Shown here one piece after another: positions 1-6,704 of a stretch of DNA of 21,879 bases. How positions within the stretch are numbered: the first letter of the stretch is position 1; the number at the start of each line of letters is the position of its first letter. The notes under the pieces were generated by a model. That model made no database searches. It was not told the DNA's origin and saw nothing but the letters and a program-made list of their open reading frames with translations. This stretch comes from an uncultured Pseudomonadota bacterium (lineage in GTDB: Bacteria; Pseudomonadota; Gammaproteobacteria; Burkholderiales; Eutrophovitaceae): NCBI GenBank assembly GCA_937983055.1, contig CALJLA010000248.1:1-21879 (forward strand), given 5' to 3'. Position numbers and translations under genes: made by a program.

Positions 1-22
1 CCATCCGGGGGCGGGCTTTTTT
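1..22 (+). terminator. 3' part of an upstream intrinsic terminator (cut by window edge)
   Basis: A G/C-rich arm (7-16, GGGGGCGGGC) runs directly into six T residues (17-22). This is what the descending arm and U-tract of a Rho-independent terminator look like. The pairing left arm would lie before base 1, so the hairpin cannot be confirmed here. If real, it ends the preceding + strand transcript and isolates the rimP operon from it. Confidence 0.45.
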
Positions 23-25
23 ATT

Positions 26-297
26 GGGTCTCTGACTGGTGGTGTCGTGCTTGAGCCTGCGACAACACGCGCCGCCGGCGCTTGTTGCGGCGCCGACTCC
101 CCTTTAACCGCGCAGCGGATCAAGCGGGGTCGAAGGCAAGGTGGTTGTCGCTTGGCATGTCCCAATGCATATGGCGATTCGAGGGAAGGTCACAAGCGGC
201 GCGGCCAACCGTTGCGATCAGTGGAACGAGTCGACCTTTCAGCCTGATCGACGTCGGACGGCGGGGCCGTAAGTTCTTCTTCTAGAGACAAAAACGC
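26..297. other. Intergenic stretch with no recognisable gene
   Basis: About 270 bases between the terminator tail and the rimP promoter. The short open frames here (for example 47-247 and 82-285 on +) have arginine-rich translations of no recognisable family and no convincing ribosome binding site. No tRNA cloverleaf is visible. The only structure I can point to is an imperfect hairpin at 63-87: CAACA and GCGCC pair with GGCGC and TGTTG, with one mismatch and a 3-base loop. It has no T-tract after it. Confidence 0.4.
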
Positions 298-307
298 TTG
301 CCTGCAA

Positions 308-335
308 TTGATTCGATCCGCAGATTTGCTAAAAT
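308..335 (+). promoter_or_regulatory. Sigma70-type promoter of the rimP-nusA-infB operon
   Basis: A -35 box TTGATT (308-313), a 16-base spacer and a -10 box TAAAAT (330-335), preceded by TG at 327-328 (an extended -10). Transcription would start near 342, giving a leader of roughly 55 bases before the rimP ATG. Its position also argues against the longer rimP frame opening at TTG 298, because that codon would lie upstream of the transcript. Confidence 0.65.
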
Positions 336-349
336 CCTTAAGTTTCAAC

Positions 350-377
350 AAAAAGATGGGCCCAGCGCCCATTTTTT
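350..377 (+). terminator. Terminator-like leader hairpin (attenuator candidate) before rimP
   Basis: ATGGGC (356-361) and GCCCAT (367-372) form a perfect 6-bp stem with a 5-base loop, followed by a run of T (372-377). A-residues at 350-354 can extend the stem against those T's around one bulged G. This has the form of an intrinsic terminator placed between the operon promoter and its first gene. From established E. coli knowledge, the nusA operon leader contains terminators and is feedback-regulated by NusA. A similar attenuation role here is inference. Confidence 0.6.
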
Positions 378-396
378 GTTTGTAGTTTCGTTCTCG

Positions 397-825
397 ATGG
401 ACATTTCTGACCTGCTTGAAAGCACATTGTCCGGCATGGGGTACGAGCTGGTTGATTACGATCGTCCAAACAAAGGGCGCCAGCTCAGGGTCTTCATCGA
501 CAAACCTGAGGGAATTACCATTGACGACTGCGCATTCGTCAGTAACCAGTTGTCGCGGGTACTTGCGGTGGAAGAGATTGATTACGACCGGCTGGAGGTG
601 TCTTCGCCAGGCATGGATCGGCCTTTGAAGCGCGCGAAAGACTTCAACCGATTCGCGGGCGAGAAGGCCAAGGTGCGCGTCAGGGTCCCGATCAATGGGC
701 AAAGAAACTTTGTCGGGATCCTGCGCGGTGCCGATGATCATCGGTTGAACTTGGAAGTTGACGGGGGCCTTGTGTCGATTGAGCTGGAGTCGGTCGACAA
801 GGCGCGCCTGGTACCGGAATTCTGA
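397..825 (+). CDS. rimP: Ribosome maturation factor RimP
   Basis: A 142-residue protein of the RimP (DUF150) family, needed for late maturation of the 30S ribosomal subunit in the cytoplasm. The family signature LEVSSPGMDRPL is clear, at about residues 67-78, with the N-terminal alpha/beta domain before it and the small beta-barrel domain after it (about 83-142). The length is typical. I chose ATG 397 although no good Shine-Dalgarno sequence precedes it, because homologues start with a peptide like MDISDLLE and because the open frame upstream to TTG 298 runs through the promoter and leader hairpin. The gene is first in the operon; nusA follows after 14 bases. Identification is firm, the start is likely. 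Confidence 0.95.
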   Translation: MDISDLLESTLSGMGYELVDYDRPNKGRQLRVFIDKPEGITIDDCAFVSNQLSRVLAVEEIDYDRLEVSSPGMDRPLKRAKDFNRFAGEKAKVRVRVPINGQRNFVGILRGADDHRLNLEVDGGLVSIELESVDKARLVPEF

Positions 826-839
826 CTGGAGAACTTTGA

Positions 840-2318
840 ATGAGCCGCGAGCTTTTAATGCTTGTTGATGCGCTTGCGAGAGAAAAGAACGTCGCCAAAG
901 ACATAGTCTTTGGTGCGCTTGAGCTCGCGCTGGCGTCTGCGACCAAGAAGCGGTTCAAGGACGACGTCGACGTGCGAGTAGCCATCGATCGGGAGTCGGG
1001 AGCCTATGACAGTTTCCGCCGCTGGGAGGTGGTCGAGGACGACCTTATCGAGGAACCGGCGCGCCAGCTAACCCTCGAGGAAGCAAAGGCTAGGGACGCC
1101 GGCCTATCCATCGGCGATTTCGTCGAGGAGCCGCTCGAGCCCGTCGAATTCGGTCGTATCGGCGCCCAGACGGCTAAGCAAGTCATTCTCCAGCGCATCC
1201 GGGAAGCCGAGCGCGAGCAGATATTGAACGATTTTCTTCAGCGCCAGGAGTTCATCGTTACCGGCAGCATCAAGCGGATGGAGCGCGGCAACGCGATCAT
1301 TGAATCCGGCCGAATCGAGGCAATCCTTCCAAAGGATCAGATGATCCCCAAGGAAAACCTTCGCGTCGGTGATCGCGTGCGAGCGTATCTGGCGAAAGTC
1401 GACCGTAGCAGCCGTGGTCCGCAACTAGTTCTTTCGCGGACGATGCCGGAGTTCCTGGTGAAGCTGTTCGAGCTGGAGGTCCCAGAAATCGAGGAAGGCC
1501 TGCTCGAGATCAAGGCCGCGGCCCGCGACCCAGGTTCCCGGGCGAAGATTGCGGTGAAGTCGAACGATCAGCGGATCGATCCGATCGGTACCTGCGTAGG
1601 CATGCGCGGGTCACGCGTGCAGGCAGTTACTGCAGAGCTCGCCGGCGAGCGCGTCGACATCATACTGTGGGCAGCGGAGCCAGCGCAGTTCGTGATCAAT
1701 GCGCTTGCGCCTGCTGAAGTCAGCCGCATCACGGTCGACGAAGAGAAACACAGTATGGATATCGTGGTTGACGAGGAGAACCTTGCGCAGGCAATCGGGC
1801 GCGGCGGCCAGAATGTGCGTTTGGCGAGCGAACTTACGGGTTGGGAGCTCAACATCATGACCGAAGAGGAGTCGCAGAAGAAGAACGAGGAAGAGTTTTC
1901 GACTATCCGGTCCCTGTTCATGGAGCGACTCGATGTGGACGAGGAGCTCGCCGATACGTTGATTCAAGAGGGATTTACCACGCTCGAGGAAATCGCCTAC
2001 GTCCCGATCAACGAAATGCTCGAGATCGAGTCGTTCGATGAGGACACTGTGAACGAACTGCGCAGCCGGGCACGCAATGCCATTCTTGTTCAGGCCATTG
2101 CAAGCGAGGAGGAAGTCGAGAACGTCGCCAGCGACTTGCTCGGGCTGGAGGGAATGGACAGCGAGACCGCACGGATGCTCGCTTCGAAGGGCGTGACTCG
2201 GCAGGAAGATCTGGCGGATCTCGCCGTGGACGACCTGGTTGAGATGATCGGGATTGATACGGAGCGTGCCAAGCAACTCATCATGACTGCAAGGGCGCCC
2301 TGGTTTGCACAAGGCTAG
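840..2318 (+). CDS. nusA: Transcription termination/antitermination factor NusA
   Basis: A 492-residue NusA, close to the 495 of E. coli. It binds RNA polymerase and nascent RNA and modulates pausing, intrinsic termination and antitermination. Visible domains: N-terminal polymerase-binding domain (about 1-130), S1 domain (about 136-200), two KH domains with GxxG loops at 254-257 (GMRG) and 320-323 (GRGG), and two acidic C-terminal repeats (about 362-412 and 438-488). Those two repeats are the form seen in gamma- and betaproteobacteria, where they contact the alpha subunit CTD and relieve autoinhibition. A GGAG at 828-831 sets the ATG start. It lies between rimP and infB with 14- and 9-base gaps, so co-transcription is almost certain. 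Regulation through the leader hairpin at 350-377 is plausible. Confidence 0.98.
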   Translation: MSRELLMLVDALAREKNVAKDIVFGALELALASATKKRFKDDVDVRVAIDRESGAYDSFRRWEVVEDDLIEEPARQLTLEEAKARDAGLSIGDFVEEPLEPVEFGRIGAQTAKQVILQRIREAEREQILNDFLQRQEFIVTGSIKRMERGNAIIESGRIEAILPKDQMIPKENLRVGDRVRAYLAKVDRSSRGPQLVLSRTMPEFLVKLFELEVPEIEEGLLEIKAAARDPGSRAKIAVKSNDQRIDPIGTCVGMRGSRVQAVTAELAGERVDIILWAAEPAQFVINALAPAEVSRITVDEEKHSMDIVVDEENLAQAIGRGGQNVRLASELTGWELNIMTEEESQKKNEEEFSTIRSLFMERLDVDEELADTLIQEGFTTLEEIAYVPINEMLEIESFDEDTVNELRSRARNAILVQAIASEEEVENVASDLLGLEGMDSETARMLASKGVTRQEDLADLAVDDLVEMIGIDTERAKQLIMTARAPWFAQG

Positions 2319-2327
2319 GAGCAAGGC

Positions 2328-4931
2328 ATGGCTGACACGAGCGTTTCTCAATTTGCCAGCGAGCTGGGACTGCCGTCCGGGTTGCTTCTCGAGCAGCTGC
2401 ACGCCGCTGGCGTGCGCCGCGCCCTGAAGGAGGACACTGTGCTCACCGAGCAGGACAAGACCCAGCTGCTCGAGTATCTGCGCCGTGTTCACGGCGCCAA
2501 GGAGGGCAAAAGCAAGATCACGCTTACCCGACGCCAGACCAGCGAAATCAAGAAAGCGGACAGTACCGGTAAATCCCGGACCATCCAGGTCGAAGTGCGC
2601 AAGAAGCGCGTGCTCGTCAAGCGCGACAAGGAAGTGGCGGTAACTTCAGCGCCTGAAGAAGTTGAGCGGCCGGAAACGCCGCCAGCACCGACGCAACCTG
2701 TCATTGACGCGGAGCAGGCCGCCCTGCGGGAAGAGGAAGCGCGCAAACAGGCCGAACTGCTCGCGAGGCAGGCTGCGGAGCTTGCGCAAAAACAGGAGAA
2801 GCAGGAAAGGCGCAAACGCAAAGGCGCGGCGGAGGAAGCGAAGGCGCCGGAAGCGGAGGCGAAGCCCGCGACCGAAGAGACCGCCGCCGCAGTTGCCGAG
2901 GCCGAAAAGACGGCGCCGGCACCGGCTGCAAAGAAGACGTCCACCGAAGGAACGCTGCACAAGCCCGCGGTCAAAACGGATACGCCGAAGGCCAAGGAAA
3001 AGCCGGCCAGAAAGCCAAGCACGTCCTGGAAGGACGAGTCGGGCAAGCGGCGAGGTCTCAAAGTGCGCGGGGCAGTTCCAGGCGGCGGCGATGGATGGCA
3101 CGCCAGAAACCGCCACGGCAAGCATCGCAGCGAGCATGGCGCGCAGGAGCAGCAGGCGACGCCCGCCGAACCGGTTGTACGCGAGGTACTGGTGCCGGAA
3201 ACGATTACGGTTGCCGACCTGGCGCACAAGATGTCGGTCAAGGCCGCAGAAGTGATCAAGGTGCTGATGAAGCTCGGCCAGATGGTCACGATCAACCAGG
3301 TACTCGACCAGGAAACCGCAATGATCGTGGTCGAGGAGATGGGGCACACCTCCAAGCGCGCCAAGATCGACGACCCGGAGTCTTACCTTGAGGAAACAGC
3401 AGCCAAGACGGACGTGCCTGCAGAACCGCGCGCACCCGTCGTGACGGTGATGGGGCATGTCGATCACGGGAAGACCTCGCTGCTCGACTATATCCGGCGT
3501 ACCCGGGTGGCGAGCGGTGAAGCGGGTGGAATCACTCAGCATATCGGCGCCTATCACGTGAACAGCCCGAAAGGAATGATCACGTTCCTCGATACGCCTG
3601 GACATGAAGCATTCACGGCCATGCGGGCGAGAGGTGCAAAGGTTACCGATATCGTCGTGCTGGTGGTCGCCGCGGACGACGGCGTGATGCCGCAGACAAC
3701 CGAGGCCATCCATCACGCGAAGGCGGCGAACGTTCCGCTGGTTGTCGCCGTCAACAAAGTCGACAAACCCGAAGCGAATCCGGAGAAGATCCGCCAGGAA
3801 CTGTCGCAGCAGGGCGTAATCCCGGAAGATTGGGGCGGCGACACGATGTTCGTGGACGTCTCTGCAAAGAGCGGTGCAGGCATCGACGGTTTGCTCGAAT
3901 CCGTGCTTTTGCAGGCGGAGGTTCTCGAACTGAAAGCGCCCAAGGAGGCGCCTGCCCGGGGTGTGGTGATCGAGTCGCGGCTTGACAAAGGCAAGGGCCC
4001 GGTGGCGACTGTTCTGGTGCAGGCGGGAACGCTCAAGCGTGGCGACATCGTTCTGGCCGGCGCCGTGTTCGGACGGGTACGAGCGATGGTTGACGAAGCC
4101 GGGCAGCAGGTTCAGGAGGCAGGGCCGTCCATTCCGGTAGAAATTCAGGGACTGTCGGATGTGCCGATTGCTGGCGAGGACGTAATTGTGCTGGGCGATG
4201 AGCGAAAGGCGCGCGAGATCGCGCTTTTCCGCCAGGGCAAGTTCCGCGAGGTGAAGCTTGCAAAGCAGCAGGCGACCAATCTCGACAGCATGTTCGAGCA
4301 GATGAAGGCCGGGGAAACCAAGACCTTGGCGCTCATCATCAAGGCCGACGTTCAGGGTTCGTACGAGGCGCTTGCGCACGCACTTGGCAAGCTTTCGACC
4401 GAGGAGGTGCGGGTCAACATCGTGCACTCGGGCGTGGGCGGTATCACGGAATCAGACGTGAACCTTGCGCTTGCGTCGAACGCAGTGATCGTTGGCTTCA
4501 ACACCCGGGCAGACGCAACAGCGCGCAAGCTTATATCGGCGCACGGTATCGATGTTCGCTATTACAACGTGATTTACCAGGCGGTTGACGAGGTGAAGGC
4601 CGCGCTGTCCGGGCTGCTCGCACCAGAACGCAAGGAAAACGTGCTCGGCATGGTCGAGGTTCGGCAGGTGTTCAGAATCTCGAAGGTCGGCACCGTTGCG
4701 GGTTGCTACGTGCTGGAGGGCGTCGTCCGCCGCGGTGCATCCATTCGCCTGCTGCGCGATAACGTCGTTATCCATGAAGGTGAACTGGATTCGCTGAAGC
4801 GATTCAAGGATGACGTGCGCGAAGTTAAAGCGGGCTTCGAATGCGGTCTCTCCCTGAAAAACTTTGACGACCTCAAGGAGGGAGACCAGCTCGAAGTGTA
4901 TGAAGTGGTGGAGGTAGCCAGATCGCTATAA
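2328..4931 (+). CDS. infB: Translation initiation factor IF-2
   Basis: An 867-residue IF2, the GTPase that places fMet-tRNA on the 30S subunit and promotes subunit joining. Domains in order: an IF2_N module at about 1-52; a long low-complexity linker rich in Ala, Glu, Lys and Pro (about 110-270); a second IF2_N module (about 287-340); the G domain with the P-loop GHVDHGKT at 376-383, the switch motif DTPGHE and NKVD; then the beta-barrel and fMet-tRNA-binding C-terminal domains. AGGAG at 2316-2320, overlapping the nusA stop, fixes the start. The skewed composition of the linker keeps long frames open on the other strand; those are not genes. The C-terminus is intact and ends at TAA 4929-4931, which overlaps a possible promoter box. 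Confidence 0.98.
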   Translation: MADTSVSQFASELGLPSGLLLEQLHAAGVRRALKEDTVLTEQDKTQLLEYLRRVHGAKEGKSKITLTRRQTSEIKKADSTGKSRTIQVEVRKKRVLVKRDKEVAVTSAPEEVERPETPPAPTQPVIDAEQAALREEEARKQAELLARQAAELAQKQEKQERRKRKGAAEEAKAPEAEAKPATEETAAAVAEAEKTAPAPAAKKTSTEGTLHKPAVKTDTPKAKEKPARKPSTSWKDESGKRRGLKVRGAVPGGGDGWHARNRHGKHRSEHGAQEQQATPAEPVVREVLVPETITVADLAHKMSVKAAEVIKVLMKLGQMVTINQVLDQETAMIVVEEMGHTSKRAKIDDPESYLEETAAKTDVPAEPRAPVVTVMGHVDHGKTSLLDYIRRTRVASGEAGGITQHIGAYHVNSPKGMITFLDTPGHEAFTAMRARGAKVTDIVVLVVAADDGVMPQTTEAIHHAKAANVPLVVAVNKVDKPEANPEKIRQELSQQGVIPEDWGGDTMFVDVSAKSGAGIDGLLESVLLQAEVLELKAPKEAPARGVVIESRLDKGKGPVATVLVQAGTLKRGDIVLAGAVFGRVRAMVDEAGQQVQEAGPSIPVEIQGLSDVPIAGEDVIVLGDERKAREIALFRQGKFREVKLAKQQATNLDSMFEQMKAGETKTLALIIKADVQGSYEALAHALGKLSTEEVRVNIVHSGVGGITESDVNLALASNAVIVGFNTRADATARKLISAHGIDVRYYNVIYQAVDEVKAALSGLLAPERKENVLGMVEVRQVFRISKVGTVAGCYVLEGVVRRGASIRLLRDNVVIHEGELDSLKRFKDDVREVKAGFECGLSLKNFDDLKEGDQLEVYEVVEVARSL

Positions 4932-4932
4932 T
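4927..4932 (+). promoter_or_regulatory. Possible internal -10 box for rbfA-truB
   Basis: A perfect TATAAT overlaps the infB stop codon and is followed by the GC-rich stretch CACGGGC, much like the rpsO promoter downstream. No convincing -35 box lies 16-18 bases upstream. Transcription would start near 4939, some 26 bases before the rbfA start. This rests on one hexamer and its resemblance to neighbouring promoters. Confidence 0.3.
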
Positions 4933-4964
4933 CACGGGCAGCTTCTGCGCACCGGTCCGTCGCG

Positions 4965-5351
4965 TTGGCTAATCGCTCATCGCGCCTCGGCCGGATTGCG
5001 GACCAGATCCAACGAGATCTGGCGGAATTGATCCGCACCGAACTCAAGGACCCCCGCATCGGCCTGGTCACGCTGACCGGCGTCGAGGTCAGCGGGGACC
5101 ACCGGCACGCGAAGGTCTTCTTCACGGTCTTGGGAGAGGCATCGGCCGTCCAGAATGCGCGACAGGGGCTTGCCCGTAGCGCAGCCTATCTACGGCGGCA
5201 GTTGGCCGCCTCACTTCGGCTTCGCGTTGTGCCGGAGCTGCATTTCATCTATGACGAGTCCGTCGCGCGGGGTGCGCGGATATCCCGGCTTATCGATGAG
5301 GCGGTCGAAGGCGGGGGAGACGGCAAGGATGAGCAAAGCGAGACCGGCTAA
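4965..5351 (+). CDS. rbfA: 30S ribosome-binding factor RbfA
   Basis: A 128-residue RbfA, the KH-fold protein that binds the 5' region of 16S rRNA during 30S maturation and helps at low temperature. Recognisable family segments are RIADQIQRDLAELI near the N-terminus, the region ELKDPRIGLVTLTGVEVS, and LHFIYDESV near the C-terminus. The start appears to be TTG at 4965: there is no in-frame ATG or GTG between the infB stop and this codon, and the protein from here matches the usual N-terminus. No clear Shine-Dalgarno precedes it, so translation may be weak. It lies 33 bases after infB and its 3' end overlaps truB by 23 bases, as expected for a coupled operon. Confidence 0.95.
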   Translation: MANRSSRLGRIADQIQRDLAELIRTELKDPRIGLVTLTGVEVSGDHRHAKVFFTVLGEASAVQNARQGLARSAAYLRRQLAASLRLRVVPELHFIYDESVARGARISRLIDEAVEGGGDGKDEQSETG

Positions 5352-6255
5352 CGGCTGCGACGGCGTCATTTTGCTGGACAAGCCAGTCGGGTTGAGCTCC
5401 AACGGCGTGCTGCAGCGCGTGCGTCGACTGTTCGACGGCGTAAAAGCCGGACATACCGGCACGCTGGATCCGCAGGCATCAGGCTTGTTGCCGATTTGCC
5501 TCGGCGAAGCAACCAAGTTCGCGCAAGGGCTCATCGATTCGCGCAAGCGTTACGAAGCCGTCATTCGCCTGGGCTGGCGCAGCAGCACAGGCGACGCAGA
5601 GGGCACGCTGACGGCAGTGAGTGAGGCGCATGCGTCGGATGAGGCAGTAAGTGCCTGCCTTGAGCGATTTACCGGCGAACTTGAGCAGACGCCCCCCATG
5701 TACAGCGCGGTCAAGGTCGACGGCCAACCGCTTTACCGGCTGGCCCGGCGCGGAATTACGCTCGACCGCGCACCCCGCCAGATCTTCATTCACGAACTGA
5801 CGCTGCTATCCCGCGAAGCCGATCGGCTGACAATCGGGGTCATCTGCAGTAAAGGCACTTACATCCGGACTCTCGCGGAAGACATCGGCGACTGCCTGGG
5901 ATGCGGTGGCTATCTCGAGAAACTGCGTCGAACCGACGTTGGCGAGTTCGCGCTGGACGGCGCGGTCACGCTCGAGCGACTGGAACAGCTTGATTCACCG
6001 CAGCGTCGCAAGCTTATCGAGCCGATGGATGCATTGCTGGCCGGGCTGCCCGCCTTGGTGCTGACCCCCATGTCTGCAAGGCGCGTTGGTCAGGGACAGG
6101 CGGTTTGCCCGGAGCAGTCGGTTCCAGCGCCGGGCATCGTTCGTATTTATGTGACCGGAGGCGCCTTCCTCGGGGTGGGGGAAGTCGGGGAGGACGGCAT
6201 GGTTAGACCCAGGCGGCTGCTGACCAAGGTGGCCGAACCCGAGGTAAATCCCTAA
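5329..6255 (+). CDS. truB: tRNA pseudouridine(55) synthase TruB
   Basis: A 308-residue TruB, which converts U55 in the T-loop of tRNAs to pseudouridine. The catalytic motif GHTGTLDP lies at residues 41-48, so the nucleophilic aspartate is D47 (D48 in E. coli). The N-terminal VILLDKPVGLSSN and the segment GLLPICLGEATKFAQ are standard for the family. I chose ATG 5329 over the much longer open frame beginning at 5155 because it has a strong purine-rich ribosome binding site (GGGGGAGA at 5312-5319) and the product then matches the family length. The start lies inside rbfA (23-base overlap), which suggests translational coupling. The C-terminal part (about 240-308) is a PUA-like domain. Confidence 0.97.
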   Translation: MSKARPANGCDGVILLDKPVGLSSNGVLQRVRRLFDGVKAGHTGTLDPQASGLLPICLGEATKFAQGLIDSRKRYEAVIRLGWRSSTGDAEGTLTAVSEAHASDEAVSACLERFTGELEQTPPMYSAVKVDGQPLYRLARRGITLDRAPRQIFIHELTLLSREADRLTIGVICSKGTYIRTLAEDIGDCLGCGGYLEKLRRTDVGEFALDGAVTLERLEQLDSPQRRKLIEPMDALLAGLPALVLTPMSARRVGQGQAVCPEQSVPAPGIVRIYVTGGAFLGVGEVGEDGMVRPRRLLTKVAEPEVNP

Positions 6256-6261
6256 TCTCAC

Positions 6262-6291
6262 TTGGAAAGCCGGCAACTCCGCGGGTATAAT
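6262..6291 (+). promoter_or_regulatory. Promoter of rpsO
   Basis: A -35 box TTGGAA (6262-6267), an 18-base spacer and a perfect -10 TATAAT (6286-6291), just after the truB stop. The bases after the -10 (CGCGGGC) are very GC-rich. Transcription would start near 6298, leaving a short leader of about 24 bases. This gives rpsO-pnp independent expression downstream of the rimP operon. Confidence 0.7.
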
Positions 6292-6321
6292 CGCGGGCTT
6301 TCATACGGAGACGAGAGAGTA

Positions 6322-6591
6322 ATGGCGACCAACACTGCCCAGAAGGCGCAGATTGTCCAGGATTTTCAAAGGGCTAAAGGGGACACCGGCTCGCCCGAAG
6401 TGCAGATTGCTCTGCTGACGACTCGCATCAACGACCTGACCGAGCATTTCAAGGTCCACGTAAAAGACCACCACTCGCGTCGCGGTCTGCTGAAGATGGT
6501 CAGCCAGCGCAGAAAACTGCTCGATTACCTGCGCGCCTACGACAGCGACCGGTATCGCCAGATCATCGAGCGACTCAGTCTCCGCAAGTAA
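6322..6591 (+). CDS. rpsO: 30S ribosomal protein S15
   Basis: An 89-residue S15, the exact usual length. It is a primary 16S rRNA-binding protein of the platform and forms the B4 bridge to 23S rRNA. The conserved stretch DTGSPEVQIALLT and the segment DHHSRRGLL, followed by RRKLLDYL, identify it. I chose ATG 6322, preceded by GGAG at 6307-6310 and a purine run, over the longer frame opening at 6262, because that region is the promoter. The rpsO-pnp order is conserved with E. coli, where S15 represses its own translation. I do not see a clear pseudoknot operator here, given the very short leader. Confidence 0.98.
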   Translation: MATNTAQKAQIVQDFQRAKGDTGSPEVQIALLTTRINDLTEHFKVHVKDHHSRRGLLKMVSQRRKLLDYLRAYDSDRYRQIIERLSLRK

Positions 6592-6606
6592 GACAAGTCG
6601 TCCACA

Positions 6607-6626
6607 GGATGCGTTCGCCGGCATCC
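6607..6626 (+). other. Stem-loop 1 between rpsO and pnp
   Basis: GGATGC (6607-6612) pairs with GCATCC (6621-6626) across an 8-base loop. There is no T-tract, so it is unlikely to terminate on its own. It is the first of two stem-loops between rpsO and pnp, an arrangement resembling the RNase III-processed leader of E. coli pnp (inference). Confidence 0.4.
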
Positions 6627-6649
6627 GTCTCTCCAGTCCATAGTTGCAC

Positions 6650-6691
6650 TGCCAGGTGCGGGTGACGTTCCCGACCTGGCATTTATCTTTT
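6650..6691 (+). terminator. Stem-loop 2 with U-rich tail between rpsO and pnp
   Basis: TGCCAGGT (6650-6657) pairs perfectly with ACCTGGCA (6674-6681). After one bulged G, CGGG (6659-6662) pairs with CCCG (6670-6673), leaving a 7-base loop. The T-rich segment 6682-6691 (interrupted by A and C) follows. It could be a leaky terminator after rpsO, a processing site in the pnp leader, or both. The pnp ribosome binding site begins only a few bases further on. Confidence 0.55.
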
Positions 6692-6704
6692 CGAGGACAG
6701 CAAG

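Noticed and set aside
26..297. A tRNA gene before rimP, as in the E. coli metY-rimP operon
   Set aside because: No acceptor-stem pairing, anticodon arm or T-arm could be assembled; a GATTCGAGG string near 176 is isolated.
1611..2492. Minus-strand frame of 293 codons opposite nusA
   Set aside because: Shadow of NusA coding sequence that crosses into infB. No family features.
2489..3364. Second minus-strand frame (291 codons) with Ser/Ala-rich translation
   Set aside because: Antisense to the low-complexity linker of IF2; its composition mirrors the Ala/Glu/Lys codons there.
2646..4427. Long open frame on the minus strand (593 codons) opposite infB
   Set aside because: It lies wholly antisense to infB, whose GC-rich, biased codons keep the other strand open. 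The translation is Arg/Leu/His-rich with no recognisable domain.
5155..5328. Upstream extension of the truB frame
   Set aside because: It overlaps rbfA in another frame, gives no TruB homology, and the ATG at 5329 has a strong ribosome binding site.
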